Source: GCA-2690565 sp002457235
GTDB taxonomy: Bacteria > Verrucomicrobiota > Verrucomicrobiia > Opitutales > Coraliomargaritaceae
Direction of reading: 5' to 3'
DNA: 64,000 nucleotides
Assembly: GCA_045565695.1 (NCBI GenBank)
Contig: JBJLEZ010000007.1
Location: 105,733-169,732 of the forward strand
Shown: piece by piece, positions 39,045 to 47,996 of the stretch
How positions within the stretch are numbered: the first letter of the stretch is position 1
How the letters are laid out: every line of letters starts with the position of its first letter
The notes under the pieces: model-generated
The model's database searches: none
What the model was told of the DNA's origin: nothing
The model's input: only the letters and a program-made list of their open reading frames with translations
Made by a program: the position numbers and the translations under genes

Positions 39045-40271
39045 TTATCCATCTGTTCGCTGAATAACAATGTGTTGAACATCAATTAAATTGTTAGCGA
39101 ATCCAGCAATACAATAGCTAAAATAATAGCGCCACTTTCGCTGAAATTTCTCGTCAAATCCTAATGCTTCTACTTCTTCAGATGATTTAACGAAATTTTC
39201 ATCCCAGCAATTTAAGGTCTTCGCATAATCTGCCCCAAAAGAATAGACATCCTTTATCTCTATACCATCAATTTGATCAATATGCTTTTGAATAATTCCC
39301 AATGAAGGTAGATGTCCACCTGGGAAAATATTTTTCTGAATCCAGTCACAACTTCTAGAATATGCTTTATAATCAGAATCACGTATTGTAATCGCTTGCA
39401 GTACAGCTATACCATTTTTCTTTAATACTTCTTTAATTTTCTTAAAATAACATTCCAAATATTCTTTACCCACTGCTTCAATCATTTCACAGGAAATGAC
39501 ATTATCATAAAGAGCAGTCTCATCTCGATAATCTTGCAAAACTACTTCTACAGATCCCTGCTGAGCACGATCTTTTAATTTAGATACCACATAATCATGT
39601 TGTGCTTTTGACAAAGTAATTGTTTTTACAGAGCACTGTCTATCTGAAGCTTCAAAGGCTAAAGCACCCCATCCAGAGCCAATCTCCAAAATACGATTAC
39701 CTGCCTGAAGATCAGAAAGGTCAAGAATTCGGCGAATTTTGTTTAATTGGGCCTCTTCTAAATTCAGTAATTGCCCGTCATAATAAGCTGAAGAATAACT
39801 CATACTTGAATCAAGAAATGTTTTGTAGAAATCATTGCTTAAATCATAGTGTGCTTGAATGTTAGATAGACTATTTTTCTTATTGTTTTTTCTTAAAAAA
39901 TGAAAGGTACAATTGAACCAATGGTGAATTAAAGAAAGCCCTTTTTGGTAAGGACCAAACTTTTGAACGTTAGCACCTAATAGTATCAATAGTTTAGACA
40001 AATCAGGACTTGACCAAATACCATCAACATAAGTGTCACCGAGAGCAACGCTGCCACCAGAAATAACTCGAGAATAAAAAACTCTATCATGAATCACTAA
40101 CTCGGCATAAGAATCAGTAGGTTCCCCATAATATACAACTGACCCATCGCAATAAGTAACTTTCAAAGATCCCTCTGTCACTGTACTTAAAATAGACTGC
40201 CAGACTTTTTTCCACAGATTAAACCTCCATCGATTTTTAGATTGCATATCATTATTAAGCATTTTTGACAT
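39045..40271 (-). CDS. cfa: Cyclopropane-fatty-acyl-phospholipid synthase-like methyltransferase
   Basis: A 408-residue SAM-dependent enzyme. An N-terminal lipid-binding-like domain precedes the catalytic domain with NRILEIGSGWGALAFEA (SAM motif I), DFYKTFLDSSMSYSSAYYDG, the Glu in CEMIEAVGKEYLECYF, and FPGGHLPSLG. Compared with E. coli Cfa, the Cys of YSCAY is Ser (YSSAYY) and the bicarbonate-binding His (LLHTIG) is Gln (LQAITI). Those are features of a Cfa subfamily that I recall from clusters making other methylated or furan fatty acids. It adds a methylene or methyl group from SAM to unsaturated acyl chains in membranes. Downstream of DUF1295 and the desaturase. Confidence 0.82.
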   Translation of the reverse strand: MSKMLNNDMQSKNRWRFNLWKKVWQSILSTVTEGSLKVTYCDGSVVYYGEPTDSYAELVIHDRVFYSRVISGGSVALGDTYVDGIWSSPDLSKLLILLGANVQKFGPYQKGLSLIHHWFNCTFHFLRKNNKKNSLSNIQAHYDLSNDFYKTFLDSSMSYSSAYYDGQLLNLEEAQLNKIRRILDLSDLQAGNRILEIGSGWGALAFEASDRQCSVKTITLSKAQHDYVVSKLKDRAQQGSVEVVLQDYRDETALYDNVISCEMIEAVGKEYLECYFKKIKEVLKKNGIAVLQAITIRDSDYKAYSRSCDWIQKNIFPGGHLPSLGIIQKHIDQIDGIEIKDVYSFGADYAKTLNCWDENFVKSSEEVEALGFDEKFQRKWRYYFSYCIAGFANNLIDVQHIVIQRTDG

Positions 40272-40283
40272 TACTCGAAAATA

Positions 40284-41054
40284 TTAAATTTTGGGAAACC
40301 AAGGAAAAAAAACATTCGTTTCTTTTTGATACAACCTGTAAGCATCGCCTCGACTCTCTAAAGAAGACAATTCAGCAAAAGGAACTCCAGTGATATGCCT
40401 TAAAAAAATGTACATCGCTACAGGTCCGATTAAAGAAATATACATACGCTCACTTCCGCAGGCTAGTCCAACAAAACTTAACCAGAAAAGCCATTCAAAG
40501 AAATAATTGGGGTGTCGTGAACATCGCCAAAAGCCATCCTTGCAGACCTTTAATTTATTTTTTGGATTTGAAGAAAATCGATTTAACTGGATATCTGAAA
40601 GTGTTTCACCCGCTAGAGCTAGACAACCAATTATCAGTCCAAATACTTGAAATCCTAAAAAACTGATCTCGCTTGATTCCATTGCTGCTTTAATCGGAAA
40701 TAAAAAGATAAAGATAAAGAAAACCTGAAGAAGGAAAAAAAGAAGAAACACCCATTTCCAATATACTCCAGAATGATTTTTCAATCTTTGGTATCGAGAA
40801 TCTTCTTTATCACTGAGGATCCGATTAAAAAATAAATGCATCCCCATTCGCAAAGACCATAAAAGCATTAATGCTAAGGCGGCCCATGCACTGAATGACT
40901 GTGTGTTAAGTTCAAGGAAAAGAACTACTGTTCCTGCACCTAAGCCCAAAGACCAAACAATATCCATTAAGGACATTTTATTTATCTTAAGAGCAATGCC
41001 GTACATTATTACAGCATAGAAAACAAACCCTATCCAAATACTTAAACTTAGCAC
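40284..41054 (-). CDS. DUF1295 integral membrane protein (steroid 5-alpha-reductase-like)
   Basis: A 256-residue protein with about six hydrophobic segments. The C-terminal block DIQLNRFSSNPKNKLKVCKD then GFWRCSRHPNYFFEWLFW is the DUF1295/steroid-reductase signature, with the SRHPNYF motif that likely binds NADPH or SAM. It begins with a GTG that directly abuts the desaturase stop (TAAGTG), so the genes are translationally linked. The next gene, Cfa-like, follows after 12 bp. Function is unknown; a reductase acting on the modified acyl chain is an attractive guess. Confidence 0.85.
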   Translation of the reverse strand: MLSLSIWIGFVFYAVIMYGIALKINKMSLMDIVWSLGLGAGTVVLFLELNTQSFSAWAALALMLLWSLRMGMHLFFNRILSDKEDSRYQRLKNHSGVYWKWVFLLFFLLQVFFIFIFLFPIKAAMESSEISFLGFQVFGLIIGCLALAGETLSDIQLNRFSSNPKNKLKVCKDGFWRCSRHPNYFFEWLFWLSFVGLACGSERMYISLIGPVAMYIFLRHITGVPFAELSSLESRGDAYRLYQKETNVFFPWFPKI

Positions 41055-41984
41055 TTATTCTCTTTCTAGTTCTAAGCGGGCTGCTTCTTCATAAATTGCT
41101 TTAGGGTATACTTTTAGGTCCCAGATTAGTCCGAGTTTTTCCAAACCCCTTAAGAGCAGAAAAGACAAATCGAATTCCCACCAGTACATACCTTGTCGAG
41201 CTGAATGGGGGTATCGGTGGTGATTGTTGTGCCAGCCTTCACCAAATGTAAGCATTGCAACCCACCAATTGTTACGACTTTCATCTTCATTTTTGAAACG
41301 CTTGTTTCCGATGATGTGAGTGACTGAATTGACGCAAAAAGTTACATGGTAAACTAAAGCTGTACTTAAGAAAAATCCCCACATGACAAGTTGCCAACCA
41401 CTCGTTCCAAGTTCAGGATAATAAAAATTCAATCGATTCCCGACAAAAAATAGAATTAAGCCTAATGAAACCGCTGGTATAGCATGCCAGCGATCTACAA
41501 ACCTTAGCTCTGGAAATTTATACAAATCTTTGACTTTATTCGTGTCTGTACCGCCGTAGGTTTGACATAAAACCCATCCAAGGTGTGCCCAGAATACATC
41601 TTTTGCCACAGGTGAATGTACATCTTCTTCGGTATCAGAATGTTGATGATGATGCCTATGATGAGCAGCCCACCACATGGGCCCCATTTGAGCGGCTGAT
41701 GTTCCTACCCAAGCTAAGACAAACTGAAAAAAACGACTTGTCTTAAAAGAGCGATGAGAAAAATAGCGGTGGAAACCAGCAGTAAGGGCAAATACTCGGA
41801 CAAAATAAGTAATTAATAATGCCCAAACAGCCACCCAACTAAATCCTGTAAAAAAAATACCAATACAGGCTAAGTGCATAAATACTAATGGTGAAGAAAC
41901 AATTAACAAACGATTTTCTTGCTCTTCTAAGGTATGTTTAAGGACTTTCTTCAACCAATTCACAATATAGATACAAATACACAA
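41055..41984 (-). CDS. Membrane fatty acyl desaturase (delta-9 type)
   Basis: A 309-residue integral membrane desaturase. The three His boxes are HRYFSH, WAAHHRHHHQHSD and GWHNNHHRYPHSARQG. Hydrophobic pairs flank the first box. These bind the di-iron centre that introduces a cis double bond at the expense of O2, so the organism lives at least partly aerobically. Likely substrate is a saturated acyl-CoA or membrane lipid acyl chain. It is the first gene of a three-gene unit with DUF1295 and the Cfa-like enzyme, and is divergent from the SRPBCC gene (72 bp between starts). Confidence 0.93.
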   Translation of the reverse strand: MCICIYIVNWLKKVLKHTLEEQENRLLIVSSPLVFMHLACIGIFFTGFSWVAVWALLITYFVRVFALTAGFHRYFSHRSFKTSRFFQFVLAWVGTSAAQMGPMWWAAHHRHHHQHSDTEEDVHSPVAKDVFWAHLGWVLCQTYGGTDTNKVKDLYKFPELRFVDRWHAIPAVSLGLILFFVGNRLNFYYPELGTSGWQLVMWGFFLSTALVYHVTFCVNSVTHIIGNKRFKNEDESRNNWWVAMLTFGEGWHNNHHRYPHSARQGMYWWEFDLSFLLLRGLEKLGLIWDLKVYPKAIYEEAARLELERE

Positions 41985-42056
41985 AAAACTCTAAAATAAA
42001 AGTCAATTATACGGATTTATTGAGTAAGTTAATTTTTTTCATCTCGATTGGTAAAT

Positions 42057-42518
42057 ATGCCAAAAGTTTATCAGTTCGAAAGAAAACAAGTGATTAAAAC
42101 AGATATGGAAACTGCATGGGATTTCATGCGGTCACCAGCAAATTTAAATAAGATTACCCCGCCTGATATGACTTTCACTATTATAAGTGATTTACCTGAT
42201 GTCATGTTTGAAGGACAAATCATTCGTTATGAAATTAAAATTCCATTCATTGGAGAACAAAATTGGGTCAGTGAACTAAAACATATCAAAGACAAACACT
42301 CATTTGTTGATGATCAACGAATTGGTCCTTATAAGTTGTGGTATCACTATCATCAGATCGAAGAATGCCCAGGAGGGGTGGAATTCACTGATCACATTAC
42401 CTACTCTATTCCCTACGGTTTATTTGGTGAGTTTGCACATTGTATATATGTTAAAAATCAGTTGAAAAATATCTTTGATTACAGAGAAAAAACAACCCCA
42501 ACCCTTTTAGAAAAATAA
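42057..42518 (+). CDS. SRPBCC family protein (putative lipid/ligand binding)
   Basis: A 153-residue protein with the START-like SRPBCC pattern: YQFERKQVIKTDMETAWDFM, then RSPANLNKITPPDMTF, and GGVEFTDHITYSIPYGLFGE. It would form a helix-grip fold with a hydrophobic cavity. I use ATG at 42057 rather than the TTG 9 bp earlier. It is divergent from the desaturase and may be coregulated with it. Members are often found near Cfa- or photolyase-type genes. Confidence 0.75.
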   Translation: MPKVYQFERKQVIKTDMETAWDFMRSPANLNKITPPDMTFTIISDLPDVMFEGQIIRYEIKIPFIGEQNWVSELKHIKDKHSFVDDQRIGPYKLWYHYHQIEECPGGVEFTDHITYSIPYGLFGEFAHCIYVKNQLKNIFDYREKTTPTLLEK

Positions 42519-42728
42519 TAATACACCCTTAAGGATAAAGCTGTTTCTTGAATTGACATAAATTTCCCAGCCTATCTAATTTGAATACTTAAAGAGAGTA
42601 AAACTAGTTACATTACTCACTTTACTCTTACTTATAAAAAAGTAATCTATCTAAACTGAGGATCTATACACTAGTTCTACCAAACTATATTAGTTAATCC
42701 CGCACCAACGTATATCATTATTTTATCT
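42519..42728 (+). promoter_or_regulatory. Promoter and leader region of rho
   Basis: 210 bp without a gene. TTGACA (42553-42558) and TCTAAT (42575-42580) with a 16-bp spacer make a good sigma-70-type promoter. About 120 nt of leader follow. It contains an 8-bp stem AGAGTAAA (42595-42602) / TTTACTCT (42621-42628) with an 18-nt loop. rho is autoregulated in several bacteria, so this leader is a candidate regulatory element. Promoter is by eye. Confidence 0.5.
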
Positions 42729-43868
42729 ATGAGCGAATCCGCTGAAGAAGAAAATCCTATTGATCAAATTGCTGTTTCAGGTGTTTTAGAAATTTCAAAA
42801 AACCAATCTGGACAACTGCTTGACCCAAGTCGCAATGGCAAGACTCAGCCATGTGATCCTTTTGTGCCTAGAGAATTAATCAAGCGATTTAAAATCAAAA
42901 AAGGTAGTTTTATTCAAGGCATTGCCCAAAAAAACGAGCGTTTCCCCAACCCAAAAGTTCGCTTCATAGAAACGATTGATTCAAAGCCCATTGATTCAAG
43001 AAAAGGAAAATATAACTTTCAACAACTCACAACTATTGCTCCGGATGAACACCTACGCTTAGAAAGCAAAGATGGACTCTTAACCACTCGTATAATTGAT
43101 TTATTTTGTCCAATTGGAAAAGGTACCCGAGGTTTAATAGTTGCTCCGCCAAGAACAGGAAAGACGACTTTACTTCATGATATAGCCCATGGAGTGACTG
43201 AAAATCATCCTGAGTGCCACCTTATTGTTTTGCTAATTGATGAACGGCCCGAAGAAGTAACCGATTTTAAAAGAAGTGTTGATGCCGAAATTTATGCTTC
43301 CTCAAATGATGAAGAATTAGAAAATCATTTGAGAATTGCAGAAATAGCGATTGAGCGCTCTAAACGCCTCGTAGAATCTGGAAAAGATGTTGTACTTCTA
43401 TTAGACTCTATAACTCGACTATCCAGAGCTTATAACTCTGCCTCTGGAAAAGGTGGTCGTACCATGACAGGTGGACTTGATTCAAGAGCCTTAGAAAAGC
43501 CAAGACAATTATTTTCAGCGGCTAGAAATTGTGAAGACGGTGCTAGTTTAACCATTATTGGCACCGCCTTAGTTGAAACCGGTAGTAAAATGGACGATCT
43601 TATTTTCCAAGAATTCAAAGGTACGGGAAATATGGAAATCGTACTCGATCGTAAAGCTGCTGAGCTAAGATTGTGGCCAGCTATTAATTTAAATGCCTCT
43701 GGGACTCGAAAAGAAGAACTCCTTCTTTCTGGAAAAGAGTTGGAAGGCGCTCAATTCCTTAGACGTGCGCTCTCAGGGCAAAAAGTTGAGGATGCGACCG
43801 AGACCATGATAGACCGTATCAGTAGCACAAAAACGAATACGGAATTTTTATCCCTGCTCAATCGCTGA
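42729..43868 (+). CDS. rho: Transcription termination factor Rho
   Basis: A 379-residue Rho. The cold-shock-like RNA-binding domain is in the first 110 residues, preceded only by a short acidic N-terminus. The hexameric ATPase shows GLIVAPPRTGKTTLLHDIAHG (Walker A), the VVLLLDSITRLSRAYN (Walker B) and the SGKGGRTMTGGLDSRAL loop. It is shorter than E. coli Rho (419) because it lacks the long N-terminal extension common in other groups. It unwinds RNA-DNA hybrids and ends transcription. A strong promoter-like sequence lies upstream. Confidence 0.96.
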   Translation: MSESAEEENPIDQIAVSGVLEISKNQSGQLLDPSRNGKTQPCDPFVPRELIKRFKIKKGSFIQGIAQKNERFPNPKVRFIETIDSKPIDSRKGKYNFQQLTTIAPDEHLRLESKDGLLTTRIIDLFCPIGKGTRGLIVAPPRTGKTTLLHDIAHGVTENHPECHLIVLLIDERPEEVTDFKRSVDAEIYASSNDEELENHLRIAEIAIERSKRLVESGKDVVLLLDSITRLSRAYNSASGKGGRTMTGGLDSRALEKPRQLFSAARNCEDGASLTIIGTALVETGSKMDDLIFQEFKGTGNMEIVLDRKAAELRLWPAINLNASGTRKEELLLSGKELEGAQFLRRALSGQKVEDATETMIDRISSTKTNTEFLSLLNR

Positions 43869-43877
43869 TCAAACTGG

Positions 43878-44987
43878 CTAAAGATTTAAATAGTTGTTAA
43901 TCCAACTAGAACTCCAAGTATCATAGTCATTGCTAGTGATGTGCTCTCTCGCTTCTCGCATTAAATCGAGAAAGAAATGTAAGTTGTGAATTGAAAGCAG
44001 AGTCGAAGCTAAGAGTTCATTCGACATTAATAAATGCCGTAAATAGGCACGACTGAAATTTTTACAGGTGTAGTTATTCGCTTCCATAATTGGACGCTCA
44101 TCCCTTTTAAATTTTTCATTTCTTAAGTTAATAATTCCAGTCGGAGTAAAAACATTTGCATGCCTAGCTAACCGAGTAGGCATCACACAATCAAACATAT
44201 CCGCACCTAACCCAATCATCTTCAATAGTTGCACGGGAGTCCCAACACCCATTACATAACGAGGTTTATTTGATGGCATTTGAGGCAAGCAATAAGAAAC
44301 TTGCTTTATCATTTCTTCCTCTGGCTCACCCACACTGACACCACCTATCGCATATCCAGAAAATGGCATTTCGGCCAAAGCTTGGCTGCAAGAGACTCTC
44401 AAGTCAGAATATGTTGAGCCTTGTATGATGCCAAATACATGATGCCCACTTTCAATGAAGCCACCATCTTCAGCATGAGTTAAAAATTCTTTTGCCCAAC
44501 GTATCGTTCGATCAACAGCTAATTCACAAGCATCTTTGTCACACGGAAATGGGGGGCATTCGTCTAAAACCATGGCAATATCTGTACCCAATTCTGCTTG
44601 AATTTGATAACAAGACTGAGGGCTTAAAAATAATTTTTGACCATCTAAGTGTGATTTAAAATGAATACCATCTTCGGTGATTTTACGAAGAGACGATAAA
44701 CTGAATACTTGAAAACCCCCGCTATCCGTTAAAATAGGTTTATCCCAATTCATAAATTTGTGTAAGCCACCTAAGTCTTGAATAAGTTTAGAACCAGGCC
44801 TTAAATTCAAATGGTAGGTATTTCCTAAGATGATCTGGGCTTCTATTTCATCTAACTGTCTTGGGGTAACACCCTTAACTGTAGCCTGTGTCCCTACAGG
44901 CATGAAAATTGGAGTTTGAATATCTCCATGTAAGGTTGAAAAACACCCTAGGCGTGCGTTATTTGATTTTGAAATAAGTGAAAACAC
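43878..44987 (-). CDS. tgt: tRNA-guanine transglycosylase with altered zinc site
   Basis: A 369-residue Tgt starting at GTG. Catalytic Asp residues are in TDSGGFQVFSLSSL and in GADMFDCVMPTR (about 265). FVHLDECPPFP-like VLDECPPFPCD lines the base pocket. The zinc site in the C-terminal part is normally C-x-C-x2-C plus His. Here the stretch is MEANNYTCKNFSRAYLRHL: only C308 remains and the first two Cys are Ala303 and Asn305. The distal His (IHNLHFF) is kept. It exchanges guanine for preQ1 at the wobble position of four tRNAs. Divergent from ribH across 76 bp. Confidence 0.92.
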   Translation of the reverse strand: MFSLISKSNNARLGCFSTLHGDIQTPIFMPVGTQATVKGVTPRQLDEIEAQIILGNTYHLNLRPGSKLIQDLGGLHKFMNWDKPILTDSGGFQVFSLSSLRKITEDGIHFKSHLDGQKLFLSPQSCYQIQAELGTDIAMVLDECPPFPCDKDACELAVDRTIRWAKEFLTHAEDGGFIESGHHVFGIIQGSTYSDLRVSCSQALAEMPFSGYAIGGVSVGEPEEEMIKQVSYCLPQMPSNKPRYVMGVGTPVQLLKMIGLGADMFDCVMPTRLARHANVFTPTGIINLRNEKFKRDERPIMEANNYTCKNFSRAYLRHLLMSNELLASTLLSIHNLHFFLDLMREAREHITSNDYDTWSSSWINNYLNL

Positions 44988-45063
44988 AATTCTTTCTGAA
45001 TGATGGAATTAACATAGAACTCAAATTTAAAAAAATAAAAAAAGCTTCTGCCTTGCAAGATCA

Positions 45064-45567
45064 ATGGCGAGAGATCTAAATATGACCATGAGCTTTGACC
45101 CACCAGTCTACAATTCTGAAAAGCCAACTAAAGCTTTATCTATTGCTATTGTTGCTGCTCGTTATAATTCAACATTAGTTGAACAACTCATTGAGAATAC
45201 TTTAAATACGCTTAAAGCTTCTAGCATAGAGCCAATCTACTTAGAACATGTCCCAGGCTCTGCAGAATTACCTTATGCCGCAAGTTTAATTGAAAAAAAC
45301 AATACTCTTAATGCAATTATTGTCTTGGGAGTAATCATTGCTGGAGAAACGGATCATCATTCGGTGATTGCCAATTCTGGTGCTCAAGCCATAAATCAAA
45401 TCTCATTAGAAAAAAACATACCAATAATTAATGGCGTCATCGTTGCTAACACATTACAAGAGGCAGAAGATCGCTGTGGTTCTAAAATAAACAGAGGTAA
45501 AGAATTTGCATTAGCCGCTATAGAAATGGGACAACTGAAAGAAAAATGGACGAAAAAAAATCTATAA
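45064..45567 (+). CDS. ribH: 6,7-dimethyl-8-ribityllumazine synthase
   Basis: A 167-residue lumazine synthase. The core shows IAIVAARYNSTLVEQLI, VPGSAELPYAA, VLGVIIAGETDHHSVIANSG with the catalytic His pair, and PIINGVIVANTLQEAEDR. It joins 3,4-dihydroxy-2-butanone 4-phosphate with 5-amino-6-ribitylamino-uracil, the penultimate riboflavin step, in an icosahedral or pentameric shell. The N-terminal 18 residues are extra; later Met codons exist. Its end overlaps nusB by 22 bp. No FMN-riboswitch-sized leader exists in the 76-bp gap. Confidence 0.95.
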   Translation: MARDLNMTMSFDPPVYNSEKPTKALSIAIVAARYNSTLVEQLIENTLNTLKASSIEPIYLEHVPGSAELPYAASLIEKNNTLNAIIVLGVIIAGETDHHSVIANSGAQAINQISLEKNIPIINGVIVANTLQEAEDRCGSKINRGKEFALAAIEMGQLKEKWTKKNL

Positions 45568-46004
45568 AAAAACCTAACCCAAGAAGGGCTAATCGCATGG
45601 CTGCAGTTCAATTTCTTTATCAGTGGGAAGCCAATAAGCCTGATGAGTTACTCGATGGCATCCGTATATTTTTTACGAACCAAGAGGAAAGTAGAGATTA
45701 TTATGCCTTTGGAGAATCTTTAATTTTAGGTGCAATTGAAAATATTTCGGCAATTGATGAAGCGATCTCTAAACATGCGAATAATTGGAAATTTGACCGT
45801 ATTGCCAAAGTTGATTTAGCTGTTTTACGACTGGCACTTTATGAATTACTTTTTCGTGATGACATTCCTCCTATTGTCTCCATCAATGAGGCCATTGACT
45901 TAGGAAAAACCTTTTCTAACTTAGAATCAAAGCGTTTCATTAACGGCATATTAGATCAGGTAAAAAATAGTATACAAAGACCATTAAGAAAAGCTAATGA
46001 TTAA
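45546..46004 (+). CDS. nusB: Transcription antitermination protein NusB
   Basis: A 152-residue NusB. It begins RRANRMAAVQFLYQWE and has NWKFDRIAKVDLAVLRLALY and IPPIVSINEAIDLGKTFSNL, the standard blocks. It binds boxA RNA with S10 to prevent termination in rRNA operons, and three boxA-like sites lie in the rrn operon of this window. It overlaps ribH by 22 bp and ends 6 bp before ftsY, in the common ribH-nusB pair. Confidence 0.97.
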   Translation: MDEKKSIKKPNPRRANRMAAVQFLYQWEANKPDELLDGIRIFFTNQEESRDYYAFGESLILGAIENISAIDEAISKHANNWKFDRIAKVDLAVLRLALYELLFRDDIPPIVSINEAIDLGKTFSNLESKRFINGILDQVKNSIQRPLRKAND

Positions 46005-46010
46005 TGCCTT

Positions 46011-46904
46011 ATGATTGGGGTTTTTAAAAAATTTGCAAATAACCTAAATAGCATTTTTCAGTCAAAGACTTTAGATGCTGAAAGCATAGAAGAATTAGAA
46101 TCTTTATTATACACTGCTGATTTTGGAACTGAGACGGTTGAAAAAATCATAAGTGGAATTGAGACGTGCTTAAAGGAACAGAATAAAGGTGAAAATGCAG
46201 AGCCGCTAAAAGTCGCAGAGAAAGTCATCCAAGAACAACTGAATGGTGCTGAAAAATCTTTCACGTTTCCTTTTAAACACAAACCCAAGATTATTATGCT
46301 AATTGGAGTTAATGGAGCCGGAAAAACCACTTCTTCGGCAAAACTCGCCTATAGCATACAGAAACAAGGTGGTTCAGTTTTACTCAGTGCTTGCGACACA
46401 TTTAGAGCAGCCGCTAATGAACAAATAAAATCTTGGTCGGATCGATTAAATCTCGAACTAATTTCGAGCCACCATGGAGCAGATTCTGCAGCAGTCGCTT
46501 ATGATAGTTTGTTAGCTGCAAAAAAAAGAGCCCACGATCTCTTGATCATCGATACTGCTGGACGTTTACATACCAAAAAGAACTTAATGAATGAATTGGA
46601 AAAACTTGATCGGGTATTAAAAAAACAGGATAAAGAAGCATCCATTGAAAATTGGTTAGTTATTGACGGAAGCCTCGGCTCAAACTCCATCGATCAAGCA
46701 AAAGCCTTTAATGAAGTAGTCCCTATTCATGGGCTGATCATAACAAAATTAGATGGTACCAGTAGAGGAGGTTCACTTGTAGGAATTTACCAAGCACTCA
46801 AAATACCAATTTATTTTATTGGTACGGGAGAGCAACCTGATGATTTTTATTCTTTCAATATCGAAAAATATACGAAAGCATTATTTGAGAAATTTGAATC
46901 ATGA
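46011..46904 (+). CDS. ftsY: SRP receptor FtsY
   Basis: A 297-residue NG-domain GTPase without the long acidic A domain of E. coli FtsY. G-motifs are MLIGVNGAGKTTSSAKLAYS, the CDTFRAAANEQIKSW box, IIDTAGRLHTKKNLMNELEK and TKLDGTSRGGSLVG. It pairs with Ffh at the membrane. It follows nusB and overlaps aroB by 4 bp (ATGA), an operon ribH-nusB-ftsY-aroB. Confidence 0.97.
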   Translation: MIGVFKKFANNLNSIFQSKTLDAESIEELESLLYTADFGTETVEKIISGIETCLKEQNKGENAEPLKVAEKVIQEQLNGAEKSFTFPFKHKPKIIMLIGVNGAGKTTSSAKLAYSIQKQGGSVLLSACDTFRAAANEQIKSWSDRLNLELISSHHGADSAAVAYDSLLAAKKRAHDLLIIDTAGRLHTKKNLMNELEKLDRVLKKQDKEASIENWLVIDGSLGSNSIDQAKAFNEVVPIHGLIITKLDGTSRGGSLVGIYQALKIPIYFIGTGEQPDDFYSFNIEKYTKALFEKFES

Positions 46905-47992
46905 CTGAAATATTAAACGTACAATTAGAAGATCGCACTTATCCGATCTACTTTAATCAAGATGATAGTATTTTAAAAGAGACTATTGATGGATTACATC
47001 AAAACAACAAAGCCTGTTATCTGATTACAGATTCAAACTTATATAGTGCATACTCAGATTATATAGAAAGCTTAGGTATATCCAAGGAGCATGTTTGTGT
47101 AGTACCTCAAGGCGAAACCACTAAAACAGTAGAACACTATGAAAAAGTTCTCTCTTTCTTAGCGACTCGTTCCGCAAATAGAGACGCCGCCATTTTTGCT
47201 TTTGGCGGTGGTGTAATTGGAGACCTTGCTGGCTTTGTTGCTGCTTCTTACCTAAGAGGTGTTCATTTTTACCAAATACCCACAAGTTTACTTGCAATGG
47301 TAGACAGTTCAGTTGGTGGAAAAACAGGTATTAATTTACCAGAAGGGAAAAATTTAGTAGGAGCCTTTTGGCAACCACAAGCTGTTTTCATTAATCAAAA
47401 ATTTCTGAAAACCTTGCCGAAAAAGCAATTTGCCTCAGGTATTGCAGAAGTCATTAAATACGGCCTCCTTGCGGATAAAGCTTTATTTGATAAACTTTCC
47501 ACACTTGGGACCATAAATTTTGATAATGAATCTTTGCCAGCAATTATTCGTCGTTGCTGTGAAATCAAAGCTGAAATTGTCTCAAATGACGAAAAAGAAA
47601 TAGCCGATAAAAACGGACGAGCATTGTTGAATCTTGGACATACTTTTGGCCATGCCATTGAAAATGTAGCAGGCTATGGAGATTATCTACATGGAGAAGC
47701 TATAGCCATAGGACTTCATTTAGCCTGTCAGCTATCAGAATTGACCTACTCGTCATTTAAGAAAACGGATACAGAACAAGCGATTCAATTATTGAGTCAA
47801 AATGAATTGCCCACAGTACTCCATAAGCCACTAGCAATAGAGGCACTGAATAAAGCCATCTCAAGAGACAAAAAAAATCGTGCTAGAGGGATTCGCTTTG
47901 TTCTTATGCAAACTTTAGGCAATGCACAAACAGAAGAAGGCATTGATGAAACTGATATCAATGCCCTCTGGAAAAAGATAGGAGCAGTCTAA
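46901..47992 (+). CDS. aroB: 3-dehydroquinate synthase
   Basis: A 363-residue enzyme of the shikimate pathway. Motifs are FAFGGGVIGDLAGFVAASYL, GVHFYQIPTSLLAMVDSSVG then GKTGINLPEGKNLVG, and the zinc-binding GRALLNLGHTFGHAIEN with His and LHGEAIAIG. It converts DAHP to 3-dehydroquinate with NAD+ and a metal. Last gene of the ribH operon; convergent with htrA. Confidence 0.97.
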   Translation: MTEILNVQLEDRTYPIYFNQDDSILKETIDGLHQNNKACYLITDSNLYSAYSDYIESLGISKEHVCVVPQGETTKTVEHYEKVLSFLATRSANRDAAIFAFGGGVIGDLAGFVAASYLRGVHFYQIPTSLLAMVDSSVGGKTGINLPEGKNLVGAFWQPQAVFINQKFLKTLPKKQFASGIAEVIKYGLLADKALFDKLSTLGTINFDNESLPAIIRRCCEIKAEIVSNDEKEIADKNGRALLNLGHTFGHAIENVAGYGDYLHGEAIAIGLHLACQLSELTYSSFKKTDTEQAIQLLSQNELPTVLHKPLAIEALNKAISRDKKNRARGIRFVLMQTLGNAQTEEGIDETDINALWKKIGAV

Positions 47993-47996
47993 TAAT

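Noticed and set aside
44988..45063. FMN riboswitch upstream of ribH
   Set aside because: Only 76 bp shared with the divergent tgt start, A/T-rich, with no FMN-aptamer conserved blocks.
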